This document shows positions 56,544-64,000 of a stretch of DNA of 64,000 nucleotides, in pieces. The notes under the pieces are model-generated. The model made no database searches, had not been told where the DNA came from, and saw only the letters and a list, made by a program, of their open reading frames with translations. The position numbers were made by a program, and so were the translations under genes. The stretch comes from an uncultured Celeribacter sp. (lineage in GTDB: Bacteria > Pseudomonadota > Alphaproteobacteria > Rhodobacterales > Rhodobacteraceae). How positions within the stretch are numbered: position 1 is the first letter of the stretch; every line of letters begins with the position of its first letter. Location: contig NZ_OY780935.1 of NCBI RefSeq assembly GCF_963675965.1, positions 248,001 through 312,000 on the forward strand, written 5' to 3'.

Positions 56544-59500
56544 ATGACATCTCAAACACATATCACGCTCGGTGGAGCGCCCGAGGGCTTTGATGCATTT
56601 CTGCTGGCGCGCGAAGTCTCGCGGTCGGGCGGGCCGGTGATCCATGTCGCTCGGGACGACAAACGGCTTGCCGCGCTGCGGGCCGCTCTGGCATTTTTTG
56701 CCCCTGATCTGCCTGTGCTCGATTTCCCGGCCTGGGACTGTCTTCCCTATGACCGGATTTCTCCGAATGCGGATCTGTCGGCGCAACGCATGGCGACTCT
56801 GGCCGCTTTGGCGCATGGGGCTGTGCCGAAACGCTTTGTTCTGCTGACCACATTGTCTGCCGCGACCCAGCGCGTGCCAGCGCGCGACACGCTTTCTGAG
56901 GCGGCGTTTACCCTGCGCAAGGGCGAACGTGTCAATGAGACCGATCTGCGCGCGTTTTTCGTGCGCATGGGATTCACTCAGGCGCCCACTGTGGTCGAGC
57001 ATGGTGACTATGCCATTCGCGGCGGCATCATCGACGTGTTTCCGCCCGGACAGGAGCTACCGGTGCGTCTTGATTTCTTCGGGGATGAACTCGACGGGCT
57101 GCGCCGCTTTGATCCGGGCAGCCAAAAAACGATCGACAGCCTGGACGAGATCAGTTTCACGCCGGTGTCTGAAGTCATTCTGGACGAGGCGGCTATCACC
57201 CGGTTTCGCCAAAACTACCGCATCGAATTCGGCGCCGCAGGCACGGATGATCCGCTTTATGAGGCAGTCAGCGCAGGCAAGAAACATGCCGGGATTGAAC
57301 ATTGGTTGCCCTATTTCCATGAGCGTCTGGAAACCCTGTTCGATTATATGCCTGAGGCCTCTATTTCTCTGGATGATCAATCGACTGCGGCACGGATTTC
57401 GCGCTGGGAAAGCATCGCAGATCAATATGAGACCCGGCGCGAGGCGCTCAGGGCCAAGGGGCGGATGGACAGCGTCTATAAACCCTGTCCACCGGGGTTG
57501 CTCTATCTTGACGATGCTGCGTGGGATCGCGCCACCGAAGGCCGCCGCGTGCTGCATTTCCATCCTTTACGGCAGGCCAGTGGTCCCGGTGTTCTGGACG
57601 CAGGCGGGCGCGTCGGTCGCAATTTTTCTCCCGAACGCCAGATGGAGAATGTCAATCTTTTCGAAGAGCTGGCGGGGCATATTCAGAAACGACGTCAGCA
57701 GGGTCAGGTGGTTCTGGCCAGCTGGTCCGAGGGTGCGCGCGAAAGGCTGCAATCGCTTCTGGAAGATCAGGACCTCAATGGGCTGAGCGAAATCCACGAC
57801 TGGCGCGATGTGCCGGAGGGCACGGGCGGTGTCTACCTGTCTGTTTGGCCGCTGGAGCAGGGGTTTGAGGCCCCAGTGGGCGAAGGCCATTCCGTCACCG
57901 TCATTTCCGAACAGGATGTGCTGGGCGACCGGCTGGTGCGGCGTCCATCGCGCAAGAAGCGGGCCGACAATTTCCTGACCGAACACAGCACCCTCAGCCC
58001 GGGCGATCTGATCGTGCATGTCGATCATGGGGTCGGCATCTTCCAGGGACTTGAGGTGGTCACCGCAGCCGGTGCACCGCATGAATGCCTTTTGCTGGAA
58101 TATGCCGGTAGCGACCGGTTGTATCTGCCGGTCGAGAACATCGAACTTCTGAGCCGCTATGGCCACGAAGAGGGACTTCTGGACAAGCTCGGCGGCGGCG
58201 CCTGGCAGGCCAAAAAGGCGCGGATGAAGGAGCGGATTCGGGAGGTGGCAGACAAGCTCATCCGCATCGCTGCCGAACGCCATATCCGCAAAGCGCCGAT
58301 CATGGATCCTCCCGATGACATGTGGGAAGCGTTTTGTGCGCGGTTTCCTTATTCGGAGACCGAAGACCAGTTGAAGGCGATCGAGGATGTGATCGACGAT
58401 CTGGAAGCCGGTCGTCCCATGGATCGCTTGATCTGTGGTGATGTGGGCTTTGGCAAGACCGAAGTCGCCATGCGCGCGGCCTTTATCGCGGCCCTGTCGG
58501 GGGCACAGGTGGCGGTGATCGCACCGACCACGCTTTTGGCGCGCCAACACTACAAAAGCTTTGCCGAACGCTTTCGTGGGTTCCCGATCAACGTGCGCCC
58601 GATGTCACGGTTTGTGTCGGCCAAGGCCATGGCGCAGACACGCGACGAACTGGCTGACGGCACGGTGGACATCGTGGTCGGCACCCATGCACTTTTAGCC
58701 AAAAGCGTGCGTTTTCAAAATCTTGGACTTCTGATTGTAGATGAAGAACAACGATTTGGTGTAACCCACAAAGAGCGGCTGAAATCGCTGAAATCCAACA
58801 TTCACGTTCTGACCCTCTCGGCCACGCCGATCCCCCGAACCCTGCAGATGTCTTTGACCGGGGTGCGGGATCTGTCCATCATCGGCACGCCGCCGGTGGA
58901 TCGCCTGTCGATCCGCACCTATGTGTCCGAATTCGACACCGTCACCGTACGCGAGGCGCTTTTGCGCGAACATTATCGCGGCGGGCAGAGTTTCTTTGTG
59001 GTGCCGCGGGTCAAGGACATTCCCGAGATTGAAGCCTTTCTGAAGGATCACGTTCCCGAGGTCAGCTATGTCATTGCGCATGGCCAGATGGCGGCAGGTG
59101 AGCTTGATGACCGGATGAATGCCTTTTACGACGGGAAATATGACGTGCTGCTGGCGACCACCATCGTCGAAAGCGGAATCGATATTCCTACGGCCAACAC
59201 GATGATCGTGCATCGCGCAGATATGTTCGGGCTGGCGCAACTCTATCAGATCCGGGGCCGGGTTGGGCGCGCGAAAACCCGCGCCTATGCCTATCTGACG
59301 ACAAAGCCGCGTGCGCCGCTGACGCCGCAGGCCGAAAAGCGACTACGGGTTCTGGGCAGTCTGGATATGCTGGGAGCGGGCTTTACGCTGGCCTCTCAGG
59401 ACCTCGACATCCGTGGCGCGGGCAATCTGGTCGGCGAAGAGCAGTCGGGACAGGTGCGCGAAGTCGGGTTCGAGCTGTATCAATCCATGCTCGAAGAGGC

Positions 59501-60029
59501 GATCACCAAGATCAAATCCGGCGAAGAGGGCATCAGCCTTGAAGATGAAGGCCAATGGACGCCGCAGATCAATCTGGGGGTGCCAGTGTTGATCCCGGAA
59601 ACCTATGTGCCGGATCTGGATGTACGTTTGGGTCTTTACCGGCGCCTGTCCGGTCTGCACACAAAGGTCGAGCTGGAAGGGTTCGCAGCCGAGCTGATCG
59701 ACCGTTTTGGGAAATTGCCCAAAGAGGTCAATAGTTTGCTCCTTGTTGTTCGGATCAAGGAAAAATGCCGCGAGGCGGGCATTGCGCGGCTGGATGGTGG
59801 TCCAAAAGGGGCAACGCTGCAGTTCCACAACGATAAATTCGTCAATCCTGCGGGGCTCGTGGACTTTATTCACGCCCAAAAGGGGCAGGCCAAGGTCAAG
59901 GACAACAAGATCATCATTCGACGCGACTGGAAACGCAGCGCAGATAAGATCAAAGGCGCGTTTGCGATTGCTCAGGACCTTGCCCGTCAGGCCAAGGTCG
60001 CTGCGCAACCGGTTGCAAAGAAACGTTGA
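56544..60029 (+). CDS. mfd: Transcription-repair coupling factor
   Basis: A 1161-residue SF2 translocase that removes stalled RNA polymerase and recruits UvrA. The UvrB-like region spans about 1-300 (PAWDCLPYDRISPN, GGIIDVFPPGQELPVRLDFFGDELD in part). The RNAP-interaction domain follows near 490-560 (GDLIVHVDHGVGIFQGLE). Helicase motifs are Walker A GDVGFGKTEVAMRAAF (near 632), DEEQRFGVTHKERLK, LSATPIPRTLQMSLTGVRDLS (in part) and QIRGRVGRAKTRAYAYL. The C-terminal TRCF domain is present. Bases about 58685-58765 have unusually A/T-rich codons across the DEEQ motif. Confidence 0.97.
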   Translation: MTSQTHITLGGAPEGFDAFLLAREVSRSGGPVIHVARDDKRLAALRAALAFFAPDLPVLDFPAWDCLPYDRISPNADLSAQRMATLAALAHGAVPKRFVLLTTLSAATQRVPARDTLSEAAFTLRKGERVNETDLRAFFVRMGFTQAPTVVEHGDYAIRGGIIDVFPPGQELPVRLDFFGDELDGLRRFDPGSQKTIDSLDEISFTPVSEVILDEAAITRFRQNYRIEFGAAGTDDPLYEAVSAGKKHAGIEHWLPYFHERLETLFDYMPEASISLDDQSTAARISRWESIADQYETRREALRAKGRMDSVYKPCPPGLLYLDDAAWDRATEGRRVLHFHPLRQASGPGVLDAGGRVGRNFSPERQMENVNLFEELAGHIQKRRQQGQVVLASWSEGARERLQSLLEDQDLNGLSEIHDWRDVPEGTGGVYLSVWPLEQGFEAPVGEGHSVTVISEQDVLGDRLVRRPSRKKRADNFLTEHSTLSPGDLIVHVDHGVGIFQGLEVVTAAGAPHECLLLEYAGSDRLYLPVENIELLSRYGHEEGLLDKLGGGAWQAKKARMKERIREVADKLIRIAAERHIRKAPIMDPPDDMWEAFCARFPYSETEDQLKAIEDVIDDLEAGRPMDRLICGDVGFGKTEVAMRAAFIAALSGAQVAVIAPTTLLARQHYKSFAERFRGFPINVRPMSRFVSAKAMAQTRDELADGTVDIVVGTHALLAKSVRFQNLGLLIVDEEQRFGVTHKERLKSLKSNIHVLTLSATPIPRTLQMSLTGVRDLSIIGTPPVDRLSIRTYVSEFDTVTVREALLREHYRGGQSFFVVPRVKDIPEIEAFLKDHVPEVSYVIAHGQMAAGELDDRMNAFYDGKYDVLLATTIVESGIDIPTANTMIVHRADMFGLAQLYQIRGRVGRAKTRAYAYLTTKPRAPLTPQAEKRLRVLGSLDMLGAGFTLASQDLDIRGAGNLVGEEQSGQVREVGFELYQSMLEEAITKIKSGEEGISLEDEGQWTPQINLGVPVLIPETYVPDLDVRLGLYRRLSGLHTKVELEGFAAELIDRFGKLPKEVNSLLLVVRIKEKCREAGIARLDGGPKGATLQFHNDKFVNPAGLVDFIHAQKGQAKVKDNKIIIRRDWKRSADKIKGAFAIAQDLARQAKVAAQPVAKKR

Positions 60030-61226
60030 TTACGCGTCTTTGCGTTCAAAACTGAAAATGATCAGCGCAAGTGCGGAGCAGATCACCCCGGCGGTCATCA
60101 CCGGGATCGGCGTCCCATTGAACATCAGCCCAACCGGGGCGGCGATGATAACAGAGCCCATGGTGAACAGAGCCCCGATGATCGAATTCGCCAGACCGGC
60201 GATCCGTCCCAGCGGCACCAGCGCCAGCGCATTCAGGTTGCCAAAGGTGAAGGCGTTGATGAAGAACATGCAGACGGTCCAGGCAAAGAAGAGCGGGAAG
60301 GCCACGCCGCCCTGCGCCAACCCGGTCAGGTTCAGCACAAGCGCGATCACCGAGCCGACAAGCGAAATGCCGTAGCCAAGGCGGATCATGAAGTGCATGC
60401 CAAGCCGGGTGACGAGGCGTCCGTTCAGGATTGCACCCACCGCGCTGATGACCGCTGTCAGACCGAAGAAAAGCGGGAAACTGTCCGCGAGATCAAATGT
60501 GTCTTCATAGATCTGTTGAACCGACGACAGGATCGAAAACATCTGCCCAAAGCCCAGAACGAGGACCATGATGTAAAGGCGGATGTTGTAGTTGCCCAGA
60601 ACCTGAACCGTTCCCTCCCACAGATCGGCCCAGTTGAGTTTGCGGTGATTTTCCGGTGTGAGGGTTTCCCCCTGACGAAGCGCAAGCCATGTGCCCGAAA
60701 AGAGCGCAATCAGCACGAAGGCTGCAAAGATACCGTGCCAGCCGAAGCCTGCGATGATGAAGGCCCCGACAGACGGGGCTGCGGCCGGTGCGATCATGAA
60801 GATGGTCATGACGAAAGAGGTGATCTTCGCCATCTCGCGTCCCTCGTAAAGGTCGCGCACCATGGCGATGCCGACGGTGCGTGGAACAGCGGCGCCAAAG
60901 CCCTGAATGGCGCGACCGATCAGCATGCCTTCCATGGTGCTCGACAGCCCGGCGATTGTCGCGCCGATGGCATAGAGCAGAAGGCCCGACAAGATAAGCG
61001 GTTTACGCCCGAAATGGTCGGAGAACGGACCGCTCAGCAGCGTGCCGAAGCCCATACCGAAAACGAAAGAGGTCAACACCAATTGCGCGCGGTTCGGCGC
61101 ATCCGGGGACAATTCCGCCGCGATGTCGGGCAGGCCCGGCAGCATGGCGTCGATGGAAAATGCCACAGTGGCAAAAAGCACGGCGAGCAAAATGGTGAAT
61201 TCAAGTTGTGGCAGGCGACGAGGCAT
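60030..61226 (-). CDS. Bcr/CflA-type multidrug efflux MFS transporter
   Basis: A 398-residue twelve-helix permease. The Bcr/CflA pattern is SIDAMLPGLPDIAAEL in helix 1, SGPFSDHFGRKPLILSGLLLYAIG (motif A, in part) and RAIQGFGAAVPRTVGIAMVRDLYEG (in part). It would export drugs or metabolites by proton antiport; the substrate is unknown. Its stop codon abuts the mfd stop (60027-60029 against 60030-60032) with no intergenic base, so the two transcripts must terminate inside each other. Confidence 0.88.
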   Translation of the reverse strand: MPRRLPQLEFTILLAVLFATVAFSIDAMLPGLPDIAAELSPDAPNRAQLVLTSFVFGMGFGTLLSGPFSDHFGRKPLILSGLLLYAIGATIAGLSSTMEGMLIGRAIQGFGAAVPRTVGIAMVRDLYEGREMAKITSFVMTIFMIAPAAAPSVGAFIIAGFGWHGIFAAFVLIALFSGTWLALRQGETLTPENHRKLNWADLWEGTVQVLGNYNIRLYIMVLVLGFGQMFSILSSVQQIYEDTFDLADSFPLFFGLTAVISAVGAILNGRLVTRLGMHFMIRLGYGISLVGSVIALVLNLTGLAQGGVAFPLFFAWTVCMFFINAFTFGNLNALALVPLGRIAGLANSIIGALFTMGSVIIAAPVGLMFNGTPIPVMTAGVICSALALIIFSFERKDA

Positions 61227-61291
61227 GAAAATTCCCGAGTCTGGGGGAGATAAGTCGCGGCACCATAATCGGACGTCTGGGGATTGAGAAG

Positions 61292-61828
61292 TCAGCTCGT
61301 GCTGGCATGGGTTGTGCGTAGATGCAGACTCTCAAGGCGGGCAACTGCAATGAATGCAAGGAGCGCTGCGACAGTCAGCCCCCAAACCCACAGCCCACCG
61401 GAGGCAAGCGCCAGACCAACAAGCGATACGGCCTGACCTACATATTGCGGATGGCGCATATAGCGGTAGGGGCCGATGCTGATTGGGGTAGGTGGGTAGC
61501 TGCCATCCCGGGCAAATCCCGCCGTCGCCGACAGGCCCAGCGCTGCCACGCCCCAGCTTTGCAGCGCGCTGCCCATGAGCGCCATGCCGCCACCAAGCCC
61601 CCAGCGGATCACGTCGGGCAGCTTCAGCCGGTTGCCCTCGATTAGGCCGGTCTGGATCACCCCGACATAGATGAGAATGGTAAAACCCCAGGACCACATC
61701 AGTGTGAGCGGTCCAGGACGGTGACGTGGCGGCCAGAGGCGCCGCGAGGGCGCGCAGGCCGCATGCGTCACGATGACAACCCAGGCCAGTACGCCGCAGA
61801 GGCCGATCCAGATCGTTGGGGGGATCAC
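61292..61828 (-). CDS. Isoprenylcysteine methyltransferase-like membrane protein
   Basis: A 178-residue protein with four to five helices and the ICMT/PEMT-type motif GPYRYMRHPQYVGQAVSLVGLALAS (near 120-145, in part). Bacterial members methylate unknown lipids or small molecules. The GTG start at 61828 overlaps the FrnE-like stop (GTGA), which fits coupled translation better than the longer frame to 61876. The C-terminal RLESLHL fits the family's acidic motif only weakly. Confidence 0.75.
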   Translation of the reverse strand: MIPPTIWIGLCGVLAWVVIVTHAACAPSRRLWPPRHRPGPLTLMWSWGFTILIYVGVIQTGLIEGNRLKLPDVIRWGLGGGMALMGSALQSWGVAALGLSATAGFARDGSYPPTPISIGPYRYMRHPQYVGQAVSLVGLALASGGLWVWGLTVAALLAFIAVARLESLHLRTTHASTS

Positions 61829-62469
61829 ACGTCGGCCTGTTGCTGCGCTTGGAGTTCGTCGATGACGTTCAACCAAAGCTCTGTCGGCTGGGCGCCTTCG
61901 ACCGCATGCTGGTTGCCGACGATGAACAGCGGCACGGCATTGACGCCGCGTTCGCGCGCATGAGCGTCACGTTTGGCAATTTCTTCGCGGTCACTGTCAG
62001 AGGCGAGCAGGCGCAGCACCGCATCCCGGTCCATGTCGACGCGTGCGGCGAGATCTGCCAGAACCTCGTGGTCGCCAATGTCTCGACCGTCCTGAAAGAC
62101 CGCGCGATAGAGCAGGGAAACCATCGGCGTCTGTCGTCCCTCGATCCCGGCCCAGTGGATCAGCCGATGAGCGTCCAGCGTGTTTGGCGTGTGAGTGATC
62201 CCCAGCAGATCGGCCTTGGGCATTTCTTTCAAAAAGATTTCAACGATGGGGGTGTAGGCTTTGCGGGCGCCTTCCGGACCGCCGAATTTCGCCTCCAGAT
62301 AAGCGCTGCGGGTCATGCCGCCTGCGGGCATCGTCGGGTTCAGCTGGAACGGATGCCATTGCACATCGAAAGGGTGGTCCGGACGGGCCTCAAGCGCACG
62401 ATCCAGTCGCGCCTTGCCGATGTAGCACCAGGGGCAAATCGGATCATGGAAAATGTCGAGAGGGATCAT
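61825..62469 (-). CDS. DsbA-family oxidoreductase, FrnE-like
   Basis: A 214-residue cytoplasmic thioredoxin-fold protein with the active site DPICPWCYIGKARLD (CPWC near residues 12-15), the helical insertion (residues about 50-150) and the VNAVPLFIVGNQHAVEGAQP segment containing cis-Pro. FrnE-type proteins are disulfide isomerases or oxidoreductases linked to oxidative stress; the fold is shared with HCCA isomerases. The start at 62469 (MIPLDIF) follows GGAG; an ATG 12 bases earlier is possible. It is followed by the ICMT-like gene with a four-base overlap. Confidence 0.88.
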   Translation of the reverse strand: MIPLDIFHDPICPWCYIGKARLDRALEARPDHPFDVQWHPFQLNPTMPAGGMTRSAYLEAKFGGPEGARKAYTPIVEIFLKEMPKADLLGITHTPNTLDAHRLIHWAGIEGRQTPMVSLLYRAVFQDGRDIGDHEVLADLAARVDMDRDAVLRLLASDSDREEIAKRDAHARERGVNAVPLFIVGNQHAVEGAQPTELWLNVIDELQAQQQADV

Positions 62470-62827
62470 GGCCGTCTCCATTGCTGGTGAGGAAAGAAAG
62501 TCAGGGCGCGTCTCGCGCGCTGTGCGTCTGGATAGCGCCGTTCTTAGCGCATCTGCGTCATGTAGGGGAGTGGTGAGAAAAGGAAAATGTTCTCGTGTCT
62601 CACAATTCTCGTAAAATCAGATGTTCTCATTGACCCATATCTTGTGTTTGAGAGGGTTTGCAACTTTGCAAACTCCAGCATATTCCGTTTTTGTTCGCTG
62701 CGCGTTCCCTCTGAGAGGGGCGGATAATGTTACAATCCGGAGCGCATGACAGGTCTCGGCGAATCTGGTTAAGTCATTGCCAAGAAACATTTTACTGAGT
62801 TCACCCGTGTAACTATGAGGTCGCGAT
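62470..62827. other. Intergenic region between frnE-like gene and the 76-aa protein
   Basis: A 358-bp gap, A/T-richer than its surroundings, with divergent promoters expected. It contains a perfect palindrome at 62656-62673 and three TTCTC repeats at 62590, 62606 and 62624 (16 and 18 bp apart). I see no open frame with an SD and no RNA gene signature. Confidence 0.5.
62656..62673. promoter_or_regulatory. GTTTGCAA-CT-TTGCAAAC palindrome (ScfR/PccR-type site?)
   Basis: Arms GTTTGCAA (62656-62663) and TTGCAAAC (62666-62673) are perfect complements. The repeated TTTGCAA units resemble operators of the ScfR regulators (RamB in corynebacteria, PccR in Rhodobacter), which respond to acyl-CoA status. 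No such regulator is in the window. Confidence 0.4.
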
Positions 62828-63058
62828 ATGGCTTTCGTCACTGACAACAGTTTCCGATCCTACCAGGGCCACGCCGTCCCCTTTGGTTCTGCGCGCCGTT
62901 CGCTGTCGCACCGCCTGCCGTTGGCCACTCTGGCTCTCGGCGCCGTCGCAGCACTTGCGATCGGTTTCGGTGCCTTTGACACGATGATGGGCCACAGCAC
63001 ATCCGGCACCCTGACCGATATCGAATTTTTGGTCGGCGAATTCGACACAGCCCAGTGA
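62828..63058 (+). CDS. Small predicted membrane or secreted protein (76 aa)
   Basis: MAFVTDNSFRSYQGHAVPFG is followed by basic SARRSLSHR, a hydrophobic stretch (LATLALGAVAALAIGFGAFDTMM, in part) and a short polar tail, SGTLTDIEFLVGEFDTAQ. It has one likely transmembrane helix, or an uncleaved signal. I do not recognise the family. The long A/T-rich upstream region and the terminator behind it (63139-63176) show it is a stand-alone transcript. Its SD is weak (GAGGTCGCGAT). Confidence 0.6.
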   Translation: MAFVTDNSFRSYQGHAVPFGSARRSLSHRLPLATLALGAVAALAIGFGAFDTMMGHSTSGTLTDIEFLVGEFDTAQ

Positions 63059-63138
63059 TCCATCGCCGCCCAAGAGGCAGGAACAGGTGAGAACCTTACG
63101 AGCAGTTCCCCCAGGGAAGAGGCCGCCTGTTCTTTCAG

Positions 63139-63178
63139 AACCCCCGAAGATGCGACAAACAGCATCCGGGGGTTTTCT
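63139..63178 (+). terminator. Intrinsic terminator of the 76-aa gene
   Basis: AACCCCCG (63139-63146) with GATGC (63149-63153) pairs with GCATC (63162-63166) and CGGGGGTT (63167-63174), followed by TTCTTTT. Confidence 0.8.
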
Positions 63179-63207
63179 TTTGTCTGCGCGGGGCGCTAAA
63201 AAGGGAC

Positions 63208-63834
63208 ATGGACGACACCAAGACACCCAGCCTGATCCGCCTTGCCCGCGAAACCGATAGCGCCTCTGACGAGGTCTATCCGCTCGATCTCGGGCAGCGC
63301 GTGCGTGAATTGCGCAAGGCGCATGGTTGGACGTTGGAACAGGCGGCGACACAGGCGGGCCTGGCCCGCTCAACGCTTTCCAAAATCGAAAACGGTCAGA
63401 TGTCGCCCACCTACGATGCTTTGAAAAAGCTGGCTGTGGGGCTTGAGATCTCTGTGCCGCAGCTGTTTACGCCCCCGCGCAAGGCACAGATTTCCGGGCG
63501 TATGGCGGTCACGAAATCCGGGGAGGGCACCGCCCATCCCACCGCCACCTATGAACATGAAATGCTCGCCACGGCGCTGACCAAGAAATCCATGCTGCCT
63601 TATCGCACCACAGTGCGCGCGCGCAGCTTTGAGGAATTCGACGGCTGGGTGCGCCATGACGGCGAGGAATTTCTCTATGTTCTGACCGGGGTGATCACGC
63701 TGATCACCGAGTTCTATGAACCCGTTGAAATGCGGCGGGGTGACAGCGCTTATTATGACGCGTCCATGGGGCACAATGTGATTTCAGTGAGCCCCGAAGA
63801 TGCCACGCTCCTCTGGGTGACATCGCTGTTGTAA
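63208..63834 (+). CDS. XRE-family regulator with C-terminal cupin
   Basis: A 208-residue regulator. The HTH_3 domain covers about residues 28-85: LGQRVRELRKAHGWTLEQAATQAGLARSTLSKIENGQMSPTYDAL (in part). A cupin_2 sensor follows at about 135-205, with HDGEEFLYVLTGVITLITEFYEPVEMRRGDSAYYDASMGH (in part), holding Glu and His of a metal or small-ligand site. Such proteins often regulate amino-acid, polyamine or aldehyde catabolism. The N-terminal 27 residues are acidic. It is followed by a convergent lipoprotein fragment. The target is unknown. Confidence 0.9.
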   Translation: MDDTKTPSLIRLARETDSASDEVYPLDLGQRVRELRKAHGWTLEQAATQAGLARSTLSKIENGQMSPTYDALKKLAVGLEISVPQLFTPPRKAQISGRMAVTKSGEGTAHPTATYEHEMLATALTKKSMLPYRTTVRARSFEEFDGWVRHDGEEFLYVLTGVITLITEFYEPVEMRRGDSAYYDASMGHNVISVSPEDATLLWVTSLL

Positions 63835-63861
63835 GTCGCCGCACGCGTCGGCAGAGCCAAA

Positions 63862-63999
63862 TCAGAACACCACTTTGCCCGCGGTTTTCACTGTTGCCGT
63901 TGTCGCTTTGACGCCGACCCGCGCAACGGCGCAGCCGGAAAGGGCCACGACCATGCCAAGGGCGCAGCTCCATAGAGCGGCTGTGCGCAGAACGTGGGC
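63862..63999 (-). CDS. Small lipoprotein, 5' end beyond the window
   Basis: A minus-strand frame open to the window edge and ending TGA at 63864-63862. It reads AHVLRTAALWSCALGMVVAL then SGCAVARVGVKATTATVKTAGKVVF. The lipobox LSGC and the short Val/Ala/Thr-rich, low-complexity body fit the small NF038104-type lipoproteins. An internal ATG exists just before the lipobox, but a lipoprotein signal needs the basic residue upstream, so the true start is probably outside. Function unknown. Confidence 0.6.
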   Translation of the reverse strand, partial: AHVLRTAALWSCALGMVVALSGCAVARVGVKATTATVKTAGKVVF

Positions 64000-64000
64000 C

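Noticed and set aside
1..64000. Mobile elements, CRISPR arrays, rRNA operons, prophage
   Set aside because: I found no transposase, integrase, phage structural gene, regularly spaced repeat or rRNA signature; the window looks like stable core chromosome.

Overview
The window is a gene-dense (about 60 % GC) stretch of a chromosome from an alphaproteobacterium, most likely a marine member of the Rhodobacterales (Roseobacter group). Support comes from a circularly permuted two-piece tmRNA gene with tag ANDNKAPMALAA, an SspB-alpha ClpXP adaptor, trgA/trgB, DUF1289, DUF4169 plus RHH, and fumC-type neighbourhoods usual in that order, acuI, and a corrinoid methyl-transfer set with an ASKHA reactivase. 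I see no insertion sequence, prophage, CRISPR array, rRNA or integrase. The assignment is by protein and RNA family recognition only.

Layout. 1-4.9 kb: end of purN, a DsrE-like protein, ribonuclease D, a GNAT acetyltransferase behind a leader-peptide attenuator, an Fe(III)-binding protein and mazG. 4.9-9.4 kb: a leaderless Ile/Cys-rich leader peptide, then cysS, cimA and a squalene/phytoene synthase-like gene with overlapping starts and stops, followed by a small RHH/DUF4169 pair. 9.5-13 kb: fumC, sspB, chrA. 13-15.8 kb: tmRNA and an orphan TadE/TadG-like pair. 15.8-19.8 kb: an orphan PotD-like binding protein, a GntR regulator divergent from acuI, and a TauE/SafE permease. 19.8-22.2 kb: ccmI-ruvX-DUF1289 and a stress-promoter-driven small membrane protein. 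22.3-30.9 kb: sodB, an M20 amidohydrolase, rarD, a LOG-family hydrolase, a LysM protein, an Atm1-type exporter and a BCCT transporter. 30.9-35 kb: phr-cfa-trgA-trgB, with an RpoE-like promoter in front. 35-39.5 kb: MFS, cobA, cobK, a DNA glycosylase and an esterase. 39.5-43 kb: an ABC-F ATPase overlapped by a small upstream ORF, an HNH nuclease and an unassigned radical SAM enzyme. 43.2-47.1 kb: zwf-pgl-pgi (entry to the Entner-Doudoroff route). 47.1-48.5 kb: SCP2, tRNA-Gly(CCC) and a fasciclin protein. 48.6-52.7 kb: ASKHA reactivase, rluE, methyl-THF:corrinoid methyltransferase and a PF13769-type protein. 52.9-64 kb: ppx, a SYLF lipoprotein, hemB, a small membrane protein, mfd, an efflux MFS, an ICMT-like protein with a DsbA/FrnE partner, a small secreted or membrane protein, an XRE-cupin regulator and a truncated lipoprotein.

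The most interesting signals are regulatory rather than new gene families. (i) A textbook 1:2 / 2:3 / 3:4 attenuator with a leaderless 15-codon peptide (Tyr-Tyr-Arg-Arg-Phe) sits before the GNAT gene. (ii) A second leaderless 15-codon peptide with five Ile and two Cys codons sits before cysS-cimA, that is, before cysteine charging and isoleucine synthesis. (iii) The same 15-bp operator, TCAGGT-N3-ACCTGA, lies upstream of both the iron-binding protein and the iron superoxide dismutase. (iv) ATTC-N8-GAAT, the SqrR-type persulfide-sensor operator, precedes the DsrE gene. (v) Two identical GntR-type operators lie exactly 32 bp apart between the regulator and acuI. (vi) TGATCC-N18-TAA precedes the photolyase/cfa/trg operon.

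Coordinates use the start codons I judged best from Shine-Dalgarno spacing and family alignment; where the start is uncertain the entry says so.
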